This document shows positions 52,005 to 62,018 of a DNA stretch of 64,000 nucleotides, piece after piece. Positions within the stretch are counted from its first letter, which is position 1. Every line of letters starts with the position of its first letter. The stretch covers positions 1,240,001 to 1,304,000 of the forward strand of contig NZ_CP119766.1 in the NCBI RefSeq assembly GCF_030378165.1, written 5' to 3'. A program made the translations under genes and the position numbers. The notes beneath the pieces were generated by a model. It searched no databases, was not told the origin of the DNA, and was given only the letters and a program-made list of their open reading frames with translations. Origin of the DNA: Flavobacterium panacagri (GTDB lineage Bacteria; Bacteroidota; Bacteroidia; Flavobacteriales; Flavobacteriaceae).

Positions 52005-53696
52005 ATGAAAAATTATGTAATAGGATTGGACTACGGAACAGATTCTGTTCGCGCGGTGCTGATAGACGCTGAAAATGGACAGGAGTTGGCATCCAATGTT
52101 TCTCATTACAAAAGATGGAAAAACAAGCAATATTGTGACGCCTCTATAAACCAATTTCGCCAGCATCCTTTGGATCACATCGAAGGTTTGGAAATTACAA
52201 TTCAAAATGTAGTTAAAGAAAGTAAAGTTGATCCTTCATTAGTAAAAGGAATTTGTATTGATACTACTGGATCTTCTCCAGTTCCAGTTACAAAAGACGG
52301 AACGCCATTAGCATTGACAAAAGGTTTTGAAGAAAACCCAAATGCGATGATGGTTTTATGGAAAGACCATACTTCAATAAATGAAGCAAACGAAATCAAT
52401 GAACTGGCAGTAAGCTGGGGCGGAGAAGACGTAACAAAATACGTTGGAGGAATTTATTCTTCGGAATGGTTTTGGGCAAAAATCCTTCACATTGCAAGAG
52501 AAGACGAAGCGGTTCGAAATGCAGCACACACTTGGATGGAGCACTGCGATTTAATGACGTATTTGTTAATTGAAGATAAAGATTTAAAAACGTTCAAAAG
52601 AAGCCGTTGTGCAGCAGGACATAAAGCCATGTGGCACACAGACTGGAACGGATTGCCACCAGTTGAGTTCTTAGAAAAATTACATCCCTATTTAGCACAG
52701 CTTCGCGGAAATTTATACGATGAAACGTATACATCAGATTTAGTTGCCGGAAAACTAAGCAAAGAATGGGCAGACCGTTTAGGACTTTCGACTGAAACAG
52801 TTGTAGCTGTTGGAACTTTCGATGCGCATTCTGGAGCGGTTGGAGCTAAAATCGAAGAGAATGCTTTAGTTCGTGTTATGGGAACTTCAACCTGCGATAT
52901 TCTAGTGGGTTCTTATGATGAAGTGGGAACAAAAACAGTTCGCGGAATCTGCGGACAAGTTGATGGTTCTGTAATTCCAGGCTTTATTGGTCTTGAAGCA
53001 GGACAATCTGCTTTTGGCGATTTATTGGCTTGGTACAAAGAACTTTTAATGTGGCCGACAGAGCATTTATTACAAACTTCTTCTGTTTTAAATGATGCTC
53101 AAAAAGAACAGTTAAGAGAAGAATTCAGCGATAAATTAATCGTGGAATTAACGAAAGAAGCGGAGAAAATCCCTGTTTCAGAAAGTCTTCCAATTGCTTT
53201 AGACTGGATTAACGGGCGACGAACTCCAGATGCCAACCAAGAATTAAAAAGCGCGATTTCAAACCTTTCTTTAGGAACAAAAGCACCTCATATTTTTAAA
53301 GCTTTAGTAAACGCAATCTGTTTTGGAGCGAAGAAAATTGTAGACCGTTTTGAAGAAGAAGGCGTAAAAATTGACAGCGTAATCGGTATCGGTGGTGTTG
53401 CTAGAAAATCTCCTTTCATTATGCAGACTTTGGCTAACGTTTTAAACAAGCCAATTAAAATTGCAGCTTCAGACCAGACTCCTGCTTTAGGAGCGGCAAT
53501 TTACGCAGCCGTTGCAGCTGGAATTTATCCAAACGTAATTGAAGCAAGCCAGAAAATAGGAAGTGATTTTGATGGAGAATATTTCCCTCAAACAGACAAA
53601 GTTGAAGCCTATCATAAACTGCTTTTAGGGTACGAAAAATTAAGTGCTTTTGCAGATCCAAACTTAAAAATATCGCAACATGAGCTCTCTTTATAA
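52005..53696 (+). CDS. araB: Ribulokinase
   Basis: The 563-residue FGGY kinase has GLDYGTDSVRAVLID at the N-terminus, CIDTTGSSPVPV, GTFDAHSGAVGAKI, VMGTSTCDI and IGIGGVARKSPFIMQTLANVLNKPI. The glycerol-kinase motif with the acidic base and the length match araB, not xylulokinase. It phosphorylates L-ribulose. The end overlaps araD by 17 bp. Confidence 0.96.
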   Translation: MKNYVIGLDYGTDSVRAVLIDAENGQELASNVSHYKRWKNKQYCDASINQFRQHPLDHIEGLEITIQNVVKESKVDPSLVKGICIDTTGSSPVPVTKDGTPLALTKGFEENPNAMMVLWKDHTSINEANEINELAVSWGGEDVTKYVGGIYSSEWFWAKILHIAREDEAVRNAAHTWMEHCDLMTYLLIEDKDLKTFKRSRCAAGHKAMWHTDWNGLPPVEFLEKLHPYLAQLRGNLYDETYTSDLVAGKLSKEWADRLGLSTETVVAVGTFDAHSGAVGAKIEENALVRVMGTSTCDILVGSYDEVGTKTVRGICGQVDGSVIPGFIGLEAGQSAFGDLLAWYKELLMWPTEHLLQTSSVLNDAQKEQLREEFSDKLIVELTKEAEKIPVSESLPIALDWINGRRTPDANQELKSAISNLSLGTKAPHIFKALVNAICFGAKKIVDRFEEEGVKIDSVIGIGGVARKSPFIMQTLANVLNKPIKIAASDQTPALGAAIYAAVAAGIYPNVIEASQKIGSDFDGEYFPQTDKVEAYHKLLLGYEKLSAFADPNLKISQHELSL

Positions 53697-54381
53697 AGAT
53701 TTAAAACAAGAATGTTACGAAGCCAATATGCAGTTAAATGCATTGAATTTGGTAGTATACACTTTTGGAAACGTGAGCGCCGTGGATAGAAAAAATGGTG
53801 TTTTTGCCATTAAACCGAGCGGTGTTCCGTACGAAGATTTAAAACCAGAAGATATCGTAATTGTCGATTTTGATAATAATGTTATTGAAGGAACCATGCG
53901 TCCGTCGTCTGACACAAAAACGCATGCTTATTTATACAAACATTGGCCAAATATTGGAGGTGTTGCGCATACGCACGCAACCTATTCTGTTGCTTGGGCA
54001 CAATCTCAATTGGATATTCCAATTTTCGGAACAACACACGCCGATCATTTAACGGCTGATATTCCGTGCGCACCACCAATGGCAGATTCTCTTATCGAAG
54101 GAAACTACGAACACAATACTGGAATTCAGATTTTAGATTGTTTCAAAGAAAAAAATCTTTCTTATGAAGAAGTGGAAATGATTTTGATTGGAAATCACGG
54201 GCCATTTGCATGGGGAAAAAACGCTGCAAAAGCAGTTTACAACAGTAAAGTTCTAGAAGTTGTGGCAGAAATGGCGTACCTGACTTTACAAATCAACCCA
54301 AACGCGCCAAGATTAAAAGATTCATTAATTAAGAAACATTACAACCGCAAACACGGAAAAGATTCGTATTACGGACAGTAA
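53680..54381 (+). CDS. araD: L-ribulose-5-phosphate 4-epimerase
   Basis: The 233-residue class II aldolase-like enzyme has GNVSAVDRKNGVFAIKPSG, GGVAHTHATYSVAWAQ (zinc histidines), GTTHADHLTADIPCAPP and GNHGPFAWGKNAAKAV, with a third zinc His at the latter. It converts L-ribulose-5-phosphate to D-xylulose-5-phosphate for the pentose phosphate route. Translation is coupled to araB. Confidence 0.96.
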   Translation: MSSLYKDLKQECYEANMQLNALNLVVYTFGNVSAVDRKNGVFAIKPSGVPYEDLKPEDIVIVDFDNNVIEGTMRPSSDTKTHAYLYKHWPNIGGVAHTHATYSVAWAQSQLDIPIFGTTHADHLTADIPCAPPMADSLIEGNYEHNTGIQILDCFKEKNLSYEEVEMILIGNHGPFAWGKNAAKAVYNSKVLEVVAEMAYLTLQINPNAPRLKDSLIKKHYNRKHGKDSYYGQ

Positions 54382-54383
54382 AA

Positions 54384-54538
54384 GTTTTGTTTCAGGTTTT
54401 AGGTTTATTTTGTTTCAAGTTGTTGGAGCGTAACCTGAAACCTGAAACCTGGAACTTGAAACAAACAAAACAAAATAATAAAATAACAAATCGAGTTTTC
54501 AGATTCCAACAACTTGAAACCTGAAACAAAATAAACAA
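54384..54538. repeat. Repeat of 'tttcaggtttcaggt' words between araD and araA
   Basis: The 162-bp gap consists of alternating direct and inverted copies of gtttcaggtt/aacctgaaac, including the imperfect inverted pair tttgtttcaagttgttgga and tccaacaacttgaaac. It ends 5 bp before the araA ATG. It is a non-coding interspersed repeat inside an otherwise tight operon. Confidence 0.7.
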
Positions 54539-54543
54539 AAGAC

Positions 54544-56052
54544 ATGATTGATATATCTCAAAAAGAAGTATGGTTTGTAGTAGGAAGCCAGGAATTATAT
54601 GGTGAAGAAACGCTTAGAAAAGTAGCAGAACATTCTCAGATAATTGCAAAAGGATTAGACGCTTCGTCTTCAATTCCGGTAAAAGTAGTTTACAAAGATG
54701 TGGTAAAATCGCCATCGCAGATTTTAGATGTTTGTTTGGCTGCAAATTCAGAGAAAAACTGTATCGGAATTATTGCTTGGATGCATACTTTCTCTCCAGC
54801 AAAAATGTGGATTGGCGGATTAAATATCCTTAAAAAACCATTATGCCATTTGCATACACAATACAATGCTGAAATTCCATGGGGAAGTATCGACATGGAT
54901 TTCATGAACTTAAATCAATCTGCGCACGGAGATCGTGAATTTGGTTTCATTATGTCTAGATTACGTAAAAAACGTAAAGTTGTAGTGGGACACTGGGAAG
55001 ACGAAAGAGTTCAGAAAAAATTAGGAATCTGGTCAAGAGTTGTCTTAGGATGGGATGAACTTCAAAACCTAAAAGTAGCTCGAATTGGAGACAATATGCG
55101 TGAAGTTGCCGTTACAGAAGGTGATAAAGTTGAAGCTCAGATTCGTTTTGGAATGTCTGTAAACGGATATGATTCATCAGACGTTACAAAACATATTGAA
55201 AAAGTAACTGACGCAGCATTAAACGATTTATTAGCAGTTTACGAGCAATCATACAACTTAACAGATTCATTAAAAGAAGGCGGTGCACAAAGAAGTTCTT
55301 TGGTTGAAGCAGCAAAAATTGAATTAGGATTAAGAGCTTTCCTTGAAGAAGGAGGTTTCGGCGCTTTCACAGATACATTTGAAAATCTTGGAGTTTGGAA
55401 ACAATTACCAGGAATCGCAACACAAAGATTAATGGCCGATGGTTATGGTTTTGGTGGAGAAGGAGACTGGAAAACTGCAGCAATGGTAAGAGCGTTAAAA
55501 GTAATGTGTGTTGGTCTGGAAGGCGGAACTTCTTTTATGGAAGATTATACGTACCATTTCACACCACAAAAATCATATGTTTTAGGGTCTCACATGTTGG
55601 AAATCTGTCCATCGATTGCAGACGGAAAACCTTCTTGCGAAGTGCATCCATTAGGAATTGGAGGAAAAGAAGATCCAGCTCGTTTGGTATTCAACTCTCC
55701 AGCAGGAGATGCAATCAATGTTTCTTTGGTGGATATGGGAACTCGTTTCCGTTTAATTGTAAACGAAGTTACAGCGGTGAAACCTATGGCAGAATTACCA
55801 AAATTACCAGTTGCACGTGTTCTTTGGGATTGTAAACCAAACCTTGAAGTTGCAGCAACAGCATGGATTTTAGCCGGTGGAGCGCATCACACAGTTTACA
55901 GCCAATCTATTACAACAGAATTTATGGAAGATTTCGCAGATATCGCAGGAATCGAATTGTTGGTAATTGATGAGAAAACAACGGTAAGAGAGTTTAAAGA
56001 TAAAATCAACGCAAACGAAGCTTATTTCCATTTGTTTCAACACGGCCTGTAA
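54544..56052 (+). CDS. araA: L-arabinose isomerase
   Basis: The 502-residue enzyme has [66 protein letters not shown] (metal Glu), [26 protein letters not shown] (metal His/Glu) and [12 protein letters not shown] (metal His). It isomerises L-arabinose to L-ribulose. Length fits the family. It is downstream of araB-araD after a repeat-filled gap. Confidence 0.96.
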   Translation: MIDISQKEVWFVVGSQELYGEETLRKVAEHSQIIAKGLDASSSIPVKVVYKDVVKSPSQILDVCLAANSEKNCIGIIAWMHTFSPAKMWIGGLNILKKPLCHLHTQYNAEIPWGSIDMDFMNLNQSAHGDREFGFIMSRLRKKRKVVVGHWEDERVQKKLGIWSRVVLGWDELQNLKVARIGDNMREVAVTEGDKVEAQIRFGMSVNGYDSSDVTKHIEKVTDAALNDLLAVYEQSYNLTDSLKEGGAQRSSLVEAAKIELGLRAFLEEGGFGAFTDTFENLGVWKQLPGIATQRLMADGYGFGGEGDWKTAAMVRALKVMCVGLEGGTSFMEDYTYHFTPQKSYVLGSHMLEICPSIADGKPSCEVHPLGIGGKEDPARLVFNSPAGDAINVSLVDMGTRFRLIVNEVTAVKPMAELPKLPVARVLWDCKPNLEVAATAWILAGGAHHTVYSQSITTEFMEDFADIAGIELLVIDEKTTVREFKDKINANEAYFHLFQHGL

Positions 56053-56070
56053 GGCGGTAAAATGTAATTT

Positions 56071-56159
56071 GTAAGATGTAAAATGTGAAAAAACTTAAAA
56101 AGGTAATTTTTACATTTTTAAAATGATTAAATTTCATGTCTAAACATTTTACATCTAAC
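56071..56159. repeat. Inverted repeat 'gtaagatgtaaaatgt' between araA and the epimerase
   Basis: Arms at 56071-56086 and 56144-56159 match at 15 of 16 positions. Additional direct words (taaaatgtaa, acatttttaaaatg) fill the 141-bp gap. Its wording differs from the repeat between araD and araA. Confidence 0.65.
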
Positions 56160-56193
56160 GTTTAACTTTTTACAAACCAAAAAAATATCATTT

Positions 56194-57378
56194 ATGAATG
56201 TATTAAAACGCTCTCTTTTCATACTAAGCATGCTCGGTCTTGCTATAGTTTCAGTTCAATGTAAAGGCGATAAAAAAGCAGATACAGAAAAAGTTGCCAC
56301 TGAAGGAAAAGATTTAGTTACCATTGACAAATCGGAATACGGCACTACTGCTAAAGGCGAAAAAGTAGAGAGTTATAAACTGAAAAACCAAAATGGGATG
56401 GAAGTTGATATCATCACTTTTGGTGGCAGAATTACAGATTTGAAAGTGCCTAATAAAGCTGGTGTTTCAGAAAATGTAGTGATCGGATTTAATTCTTTGG
56501 CACAATATGAAAAAGAAAATCCTTTCTTCGGAGCTTTGATTGGAAGATACGGAAACCGTATTGCTAAAGGGAAATTTTCTTTAGATGGAAAAGAGTATCA
56601 ATTGGCAATCAACAATGCGCCAAATGCTTTGCACGGCGGTCCGCAAGGATATTTCAACGTTGTTTGGAAAGCTGAAGAGGCAAAATCTGGCGAAAACGCT
56701 TCTCTTAAATTATCTTATGTAAGTAAAGATATGGAAGAAGGTTATCCTGGAACTTTGAAAGTTTTTGTGACTTATACTTTAACAAATGACAATCAGTTAG
56801 AGGTTTTGTATGAAGCGACAACAGATAAAAAAACAGTTGTGAATTTAACACAGCATTCATATTTCAATTTATCGGGAGATTTTACCAAAACAATCTTAGA
56901 TCACGAATTGACTTTAAATGCTGATAAATTAGTTCCAGTTGATGCAGATCTAATTCCTACAGGAAAATTAGAAGATGTTGCTGGTACGCCTTTCGATTTC
57001 AGAACGCCAAAATTAATTGGAAAAGACATCAATGCTAAAAATGATCAGTTAGAAAAAGGAAAAGGTTACGATCACTGCTGGGTTTTAAATAATCCTGAAA
57101 AAGGAAAAACAATTATTGCAAAAGTATATCATGCAGCAAGCGGAAGAGTTTTAGAAATGACAACAGACGAACCGGGAATTCAGTTCTATTCTGGAAATTT
57201 CCTAGATGGAACTTTGCCAATGCCAAATGGAGGAACTTTTGCGCACAGAACAGGATTATGTCTAGAAACAGAACATTATCCGGATTCTCCAAACCAGAAA
57301 AATTTCCCAACAACGGTTTTAAACCCGGGAGAAAATTATAAAACGAAAACAACCTTTAAGTTTTCAGTTCAAAAATAA
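56194..57378 (+). CDS. Aldose 1-epimerase lipoprotein (sugar mutarotase)
   Basis: The 394-residue protein has an N-terminal lipobox-like end (IVSVQC, near residue 23) followed by KGDKKADTEK, so it is exported and lipid-anchored. The galM core follows: FGALIGRYGNRIAKG, APNALHGGPQGYFNVVW, VNLTQHSYFNLSG (catalytic His) and GLCLETEHYPDSPNQ (catalytic Glu). It probably equilibrates arabinose or galactose anomers in the periplasm before uptake. It is the last gene of the arabinose set and is followed by a strong terminator. Confidence 0.9.
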   Translation: MNVLKRSLFILSMLGLAIVSVQCKGDKKADTEKVATEGKDLVTIDKSEYGTTAKGEKVESYKLKNQNGMEVDIITFGGRITDLKVPNKAGVSENVVIGFNSLAQYEKENPFFGALIGRYGNRIAKGKFSLDGKEYQLAINNAPNALHGGPQGYFNVVWKAEEAKSGENASLKLSYVSKDMEEGYPGTLKVFVTYTLTNDNQLEVLYEATTDKKTVVNLTQHSYFNLSGDFTKTILDHELTLNADKLVPVDADLIPTGKLEDVAGTPFDFRTPKLIGKDINAKNDQLEKGKGYDHCWVLNNPEKGKTIIAKVYHAASGRVLEMTTDEPGIQFYSGNFLDGTLPMPNGGTFAHRTGLCLETEHYPDSPNQKNFPTTVLNPGENYKTKTTFKFSVQK

Positions 57379-57411
57379 TTTTTTAGAATTTGTTAATTAG
57401 TTTAGTTCTTT

Positions 57412-57449
57412 AAAAAACCTCGAAAGCATTTAGTTTTCGAGGTTTTTTT
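57412..57449 (+). terminator. Rho-independent terminator of the arabinose operon
   Basis: AAAAAACCTCGAAA and TTTCGAGGTTTTTT form a 14-bp perfect stem with a 9-nt loop and T-run. Confidence 0.85.
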
Positions 57450-57509
57450 GTTTTTATAGATGATTTTTGCCTTTAAACTGATTTATAGCCCAACTTTGGT
57501 TTTACTTCT

Positions 57510-57517
57510 TATATTTG
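57510..57517 (+). promoter_or_regulatory. Predicted -7 element for the type IX-secreted protein gene
   Basis: TATATTTG matches TAnnTTTG, 90 bp before the chosen ATG at 57607. No well-spaced -33 element was found. Confidence 0.35.
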
Positions 57518-57606
57518 ATCACCCCTTTTGAATCTTGAATAAATACAGCCTGCTAATCGCTTGAGTAAAAACATGACAAACTCAATTGAATAACGCGTAT
57601 ATCAAA

Positions 57607-59298
57607 ATGTCAATAAATCAAAAAAATAGATTTAAAGAAACCTTTTTATGCCTGGTTTTTCTGTTTTTTCAAAATGTGAATGCTAAAATAACGCTAACCA
57701 ATACTTTCGGAGCATATTTTGTTAAGACCGATAGGCTTCCTTGTGGGAAAAATGAAAGCAGGCCATTTGTTTTTAATCTTAATTTATGTGATTTACACGT
57801 TTGTGACAATGATACTGATGGTTTTGCAGAATTCAATTTAAAAGCGGTAGAAAATTTGATTGTTGGAAACACAACAAACCTAAAAGTCCAATTTTACCAT
57901 CAAAACGGAGAGGAGATACTTGGTGTGTTAACCTCAGTTACTAATTTAGTTGTAAAAGAGGAAATAATAAAAGTAAGAGTAACAAATCTAAACACAGGTC
58001 ATTGTGAAGAATCAACATTTAAATTAATTGTAAATCCATTGCCAATTGCAAACTCTTTGCAAGAACTTATGGGTTTTGATCCTAATAATGACGGTATTTC
58101 TGAATATTTTGATACCTCAAATATTGAGTCCGCTGTTTTAGGAAATCAGAAAAATATGACTGTTTCTTTTTTTGATTCAGGTGGCAGCCAATTGCCTTGT
58201 CCTTTGCCTAATCCGTTTACAAATACAATTAAAAACCAAGAAACACTTACAGTAAGAGTCACAAATAATTTGACCAGTTGTTATGCAGAGACAACATTGG
58301 TTTTAAAAACGACTTCGCAACCCATTATCAAGAATCCTTGTACAAAATATACCTGTGATGAAGGAGGTGGTTTTGGAATTTTTGATCTTTCTGATTTAAC
58401 GAGTGAAATTATAGGAAATCAATCTGGTTTAAAAATAATGTATTTTGATGATAAAGGGAATTCATTACCAAGTCCATTGCCCAATTTATTTGAAAACACA
58501 CAGTCAAGATCACAAACAATAAAAGTGAGAGTAGAAAACGAATTAAATAGTTTGTGTAGTTCTGAAACAAGTTTTGACTTAGTGGTAAACGATTTACCAG
58601 TAGTAAATATTAATAAAGTATATTCTTTGTGTGAGTTAGAAGCTTCAGTGTTTATAAGTGTAGATGAAAGTTTAGATAGCTACACTTGGCAATTCCAAAA
58701 TACTTATATTGTCTCCAATTCATCCAAGGCTAATTTGACAAGTACAGGAAAATATACACTTATAGTTGGAAAAATTCAAAACGATATTTATTGTGAAAAT
58801 AGATTTGAATTTGAGGTTGTAAGATCTGTTCGTCCAACCATTAAAGAAATAAAATATCAGGAATTGTCAGACAATAATTTTATCGAAATTATTCCATCGG
58901 CCGAAGGAAATCTGGAATATTCTATAGATGGCATAAATTATCAGCAGAGCAATTATTTCTCTTCGGTTCAGGAAGGAATTTACATTGCCTATATGCGAGA
59001 TAAAAAAGGCTGTGGTCAAGATTGGAAAGAAGTAACTATAATTGATTATCCAAAATTTTTTACACCAAATAACGATGGTTTTAATGATCTTTGGCAGATA
59101 AAAAGCAGTGCTAAATATCCAAATTCTAAAATAGCAATATTTGACAGATATGGAAAATTGATCGCCGAATTATCTGCAAATAATTCAGGCTGGGATGGCT
59201 CTTTTAACGGAAGTGCACTGCCAGCTGATGATTATTGGTTTAAAGCAAAATTTAATGACAAGATTAATTTTTCAGGTCATTTTTCTTTAAAAAGGTAA
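57607..59298 (+). CDS. Secreted repeat protein with type IX secretion type B C-terminal domain
   Basis: The ATG at 57607 (MSINQKNRFKETFLCLVFLFFQNVNA) begins a signal peptide; a TTG seven codons upstream is the other option. The 563-residue protein has three degenerate repeats of about 85-90 residues (starting near CDLHVCDNDTDGFAEFNL, then DPNNDGISEYFDTSN and CDEGGGFGIFDLSD), a further beta domain, and a C-terminal gliding-motility-type domain (FFTPNNDGFNDLWQI, IAIFDRYGKLIAEL, GWDGSFNGSALPADDYWF). It is exported by the type IX system; adhesion is likely but not shown. Confidence 0.88.
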   Translation: MSINQKNRFKETFLCLVFLFFQNVNAKITLTNTFGAYFVKTDRLPCGKNESRPFVFNLNLCDLHVCDNDTDGFAEFNLKAVENLIVGNTTNLKVQFYHQNGEEILGVLTSVTNLVVKEEIIKVRVTNLNTGHCEESTFKLIVNPLPIANSLQELMGFDPNNDGISEYFDTSNIESAVLGNQKNMTVSFFDSGGSQLPCPLPNPFTNTIKNQETLTVRVTNNLTSCYAETTLVLKTTSQPIIKNPCTKYTCDEGGGFGIFDLSDLTSEIIGNQSGLKIMYFDDKGNSLPSPLPNLFENTQSRSQTIKVRVENELNSLCSSETSFDLVVNDLPVVNINKVYSLCELEASVFISVDESLDSYTWQFQNTYIVSNSSKANLTSTGKYTLIVGKIQNDIYCENRFEFEVVRSVRPTIKEIKYQELSDNNFIEIIPSAEGNLEYSIDGINYQQSNYFSSVQEGIYIAYMRDKKGCGQDWKEVTIIDYPKFFTPNNDGFNDLWQIKSSAKYPNSKIAIFDRYGKLIAELSANNSGWDGSFNGSALPADDYWFKAKFNDKINFSGHFSLKR

Positions 59299-59358
59299 AA
59301 CAAGGCTTTTTGTTAAAAAGAAGATTGATAGAAAAATAATAAATAGAAATAAAACAAG

Positions 59359-59820
59359 ATGGCATTCAAACATCTATTCAAAACAGCATTAAATTGGACT
59401 TCTAAGAAAGAACATTCATCCTTAAAAAGTTACAGCAAAAGTCATCAAATTAAAATTGAAGGTAAACCAGTTTTGGAAGTTTCGGCAGCAAAAGCTTTCA
59501 AAGGAGATCCATCATTATATAATCCTGAAGATTTATTATTGAGCAGTTTAGTTTCCTGCCACATGATGTCGTATTTATATGTCTGCTCTCAAAACGGAAT
59601 AGAAGTTTTAGAATATTCAGATAATGCAGAAGCAACTTTAGAAGTTTCTCCAGATGGAAGCGGGCGTTTTGTTGAGGTAAGATTATATCCTAAAATAAAA
59701 ATTTCAAATTTAGATAAAGTTGAATTGGCTTTAGAATTACATCACAAAGCAAATCAATTGTGTTTTATTGCTAATTCCTGTAATTTTCCTGTTTTGCATG
59801 AGGCGAGTTGTGAGATTTGA
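59359..59820 (+). CDS. OsmC family protein
   Basis: The 153-residue protein has DPSLYNPEDLLLSSLVSCHMMSYLYVC and a second cysteine region FIANSCNFPV, matching the two redox cysteines of OsmC/Ohr peroxidases, although the second motif is SCNFPV where many OsmC proteins have ACPV or SCPV. It would reduce organic peroxides. It begins 60 bp after the secreted protein gene and may have its own promoter. Confidence 0.88.
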   Translation: MAFKHLFKTALNWTSKKEHSSLKSYSKSHQIKIEGKPVLEVSAAKAFKGDPSLYNPEDLLLSSLVSCHMMSYLYVCSQNGIEVLEYSDNAEATLEVSPDGSGRFVEVRLYPKIKISNLDKVELALELHHKANQLCFIANSCNFPVLHEASCEI

Positions 59821-59900
59821 ACCATATAAGCTATATAAGTAAATATAAATATTGGGTAGAAAACGCCCTGTGTTAAATGAACTTATATAACTTATGTGGT
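59821..59900. repeat. Inverted repeat 'accatataagctatataagt'
   Basis: Arms at 59821-59840 and 59881-59900 match at 18 of 20 positions. The left arm starts right after the OsmC stop. The arm word also forms the start region of the GH43 gene at 47540. Confidence 0.75.
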
Positions 59901-59917
59901 AAAAAAAACGCATAAAA

Positions 59918-59945
59918 AAAACCTCTTCCATTAAGAAGAGGTTTT
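59918..59945 (-). terminator. Rho-independent terminator of tRNA-Leu
   Basis: AAAACCTCTT and AAGAGGTTTT pair around an 8-nt loop; on the minus strand a run of eight T follows. It lies 2 bp after the tRNA 3' end. Confidence 0.85.
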
Positions 59946-59946
59946 G

Positions 59947-60026
59947 TACCCGGAGCCGGAGTCGAACCGGCACGGTTTCCCACAGGTGTTTGAGACCAGC
60001 GCGTCTACCAATTCCGCCATCCGGGC
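59947..60026 (-). tRNA. tRNA-Leu (anticodon CAA)
   Basis: The minus strand folds as a class II tRNA: acceptor GCCCGGA/TCCGGGT, D arm with GGTAGACGC, anticodon loop CTCAAAC (anticodon CAA, reads UUG), long variable arm, and TpsiC loop GGTTCGACTCC. CCA is not encoded. There is a T-T mismatch in the second pair of the anticodon stem. The length is 80 nt. Confidence 0.93.
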
Positions 60027-60112
60027 TTAGCAGACGAAAAAATAAATGATAAATCAGTTATTTTAACGCAATAGAATGAAGTCATAAATGATGTCATTCC
60101 TTTAACACGGTG

Positions 60113-60120
60113 CAAATGTA
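60113..60120 (-). promoter_or_regulatory. Predicted -7 element for tRNA-Leu
   Basis: The minus strand reads TACATTTG, with TTG 16 bp upstream (complement of 60137-60139). The tRNA begins about 80 bp downstream. Confidence 0.5.
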
Positions 60121-60186
60121 AAAAATAAATTTAAACCAACTACTAAAAATACTTAATTTTTTGCTTTCAGTGTTCAATAAATTTTA

Positions 60187-60194
60187 TAAATTTG
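60187..60194 (+). promoter_or_regulatory. Predicted -7 element for prs
   Basis: TAAATTTG matches TAnnTTTG; a TTG lies 23 bp upstream. The leader to the prs ATG is about 115 nt and has no obvious structure. Confidence 0.5.
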
Positions 60195-60315
60195 CAGCTC
60201 GTTAAAACGAAGCACACACAACTAACTACATCCGAGATATTTATGTCGATTTTGCTTTATTGAAAAAGATAAAGTCAAATTATATAAGTATAACGGAATA
60301 AAACAACATATTACA

Positions 60316-61257
60316 ATGTCGCACCTAGAACCAGAAGCTAAAATTTTTGCTTGTTCACAAAGTGTTTATCTTGCAGAAAAAATTGCAAAAGACTACGGGA
60401 TTCCGTTAGGAAAAGTAACGATGTCAACGTATAGTGATGGAGAATTTCAGCCATCTTACGAAGAATCAATTAGGGGTTTGCGCGTTTTTATCGTGTGTTC
60501 AACTTTTCCAACTGCAGATAATCTGATGGAATTGTTGTTAATGATTGATGCGGCAAAACGTGCATCAGCAAGACATATTACAGCTGTTATGCCTTATTTT
60601 GGTTGGGCAAGACAGGACAGAAAAGACAAACCAAGAGTGCCGATTGGAGCTAAGTTAGTAGCAAATCTATTAACAGCTGCAGGAGCAACAAGAATCATGA
60701 CAATGGATCTGCATGCAGATCAAATTCAAGGATTCTTTGAAAAACCAGTAGATCATTTATTTGCATCTACCATCTTTTTGCCTTACGTGCAGAGCTTAAA
60801 TTTAGAAAATTTAACCATTGCATCTCCAGATATGGGAGGGTCAAAAAGAGCTTATGCTTATTCTAAGTTTCTGGAATCAGATGTAGTAATCTGTTACAAA
60901 CAAAGAAAAGCAGCTAACATTATCGACACGATGGAGCTAATTGGTGAAGTAAAAGGTCGTAATGTAATCTTAGTAGATGACATGATTGATACAGGAGGGA
61001 CTTTAGCGAAAGCGGCAGACCTTATGATCGAGAAAGGAGCGCTAAGCGTGAGAGCGATTTGTACACACCCAATATTATCTGGTGGAGCATACGAAAAAAT
61101 TGAGAACTCACAATTAACAGAGTTAATCGTTACCGATTCTATCCCGTTAAAGAAAGAATCAAAGAAAATAAAAGTGGTAAGCTGTGCGCCTTTATTTGCA
61201 GAAGTAATGCAGATGGTTCACCACAACAATTCCATCAGTGGAAAATTCATAATATAA
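60316..61257 (+). CDS. prs: Ribose-phosphate pyrophosphokinase
   Basis: The 313-residue protein has YSDGEFQPSYEESIRG, ARQDRKDKPRVPIGAKLVANLLTAAG (ATP loop), MTMDLHADQIQGFF (metal His/Asp) and VILVDDMIDTGGTLAKAA (PRPP loop). It makes PRPP from ribose-5-phosphate and ATP. The gene is followed by ribosomal protein L25, a common order in Bacteroidota. Confidence 0.96.
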   Translation: MSHLEPEAKIFACSQSVYLAEKIAKDYGIPLGKVTMSTYSDGEFQPSYEESIRGLRVFIVCSTFPTADNLMELLLMIDAAKRASARHITAVMPYFGWARQDRKDKPRVPIGAKLVANLLTAAGATRIMTMDLHADQIQGFFEKPVDHLFASTIFLPYVQSLNLENLTIASPDMGGSKRAYAYSKFLESDVVICYKQRKAANIIDTMELIGEVKGRNVILVDDMIDTGGTLAKAADLMIEKGALSVRAICTHPILSGGAYEKIENSQLTELIVTDSIPLKKESKKIKVVSCAPLFAEVMQMVHHNNSISGKFII

Positions 61258-61354
61258 AACAGTAAACACTTTTTATATTTAAAAAGCTTAAAGTTCAAGG
61301 CTTTGGCTTAAAACAAAAATTGAATATTTATATTAATAACTATATTTTTTTACA

Positions 61355-61966
61355 ATGAAATCGATTACAATTAAAGGATCAGAAAGAGAAAGCGTGGGCA
61401 AAGTGTCAACTAAAGCCTTACGTAATGCTGGAGCGGTTCCTTGCGTGTTATACGGAGGAAATCAGGCAGTACACTTCTCAGCAGACGCTGCAGCGTTCAA
61501 AAACTTGGTTTACACTCCAAACGCACACACAGTTGTGATTGAGCTTGGAAAAGGAAAATCATTCAATGCAATTTTGCAAGACATTCAAGTTCACCCAGTA
61601 TCTGACAAAATTTTACACATTGACTTCTTCCAATTATTTGATGACAAAGAAATCACAATGGAAGTTCCTGTAAAAATCGTTGGTACATCTAAAGGTGTTC
61701 TTGCGGGAGGTGTTTTACGTTTGAACCAACGTAAATTAAAAGTTAAAGCTTTACCATCAAATCTTCCTGATTTTGTTGAAGCTGACATCACTCCACTTGA
61801 AATGGGTAACAAATTATACGTTACTAAAGTTGGAAAACCAGAGTACAAAATTATGCACCCAGACAACACTGTTGTTTGTCAAGTGAGAATCTCTCGTGCT
61901 GCTATGAAAGCTGCTCAAGAAGCTGCAAAAGCTGCAAAAGCTCCTGCAAAAGGAAAGAAAAAATAA
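61355..61966 (+). CDS. rplY: 50S ribosomal protein L25/general stress protein Ctc
   Basis: The 203-residue protein has the L25 domain ([47 protein letters not shown]) and the Ctc-type C-terminal beta domain ([39 protein letters not shown]) with an Ala/Lys tail. It binds 5S rRNA. The long TL5/Ctc form is typical of this phylum. Confidence 0.95.
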   Translation: MKSITIKGSERESVGKVSTKALRNAGAVPCVLYGGNQAVHFSADAAAFKNLVYTPNAHTVVIELGKGKSFNAILQDIQVHPVSDKILHIDFFQLFDDKEITMEVPVKIVGTSKGVLAGGVLRLNQRKLKVKALPSNLPDFVEADITPLEMGNKLYVTKVGKPEYKIMHPDNTVVCQVRISRAAMKAAQEAAKAAKAPAKGKKK

Positions 61967-61983
61967 TTTTTTTCACTCTATAC

Positions 61984-62018
61984 AAAAAGCCTCAATCTTA
62001 CGATTGGGGCTTTTTTTT
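61984..62018 (+). terminator. Rho-independent terminator after rplY
   Basis: AAAAAGCCTCAATC, loop TTAC and GATTGGGGCTTTTT with a T-run; one G-T pair in the stem. Confidence 0.88.

Noticed and set aside
55395..55835. 146-residue plus-strand open frame inside araA
   Set aside because: Fully overlaps the araA coding sequence in another frame, with Arg/Ser/Cys-rich low-quality composition and no domain; a shadow frame.
59737..59973. 78-residue minus-strand frame across the tRNA 3' region
   Set aside because: Runs through the tRNA-Leu end, its terminator and a repeat; not a protein gene.
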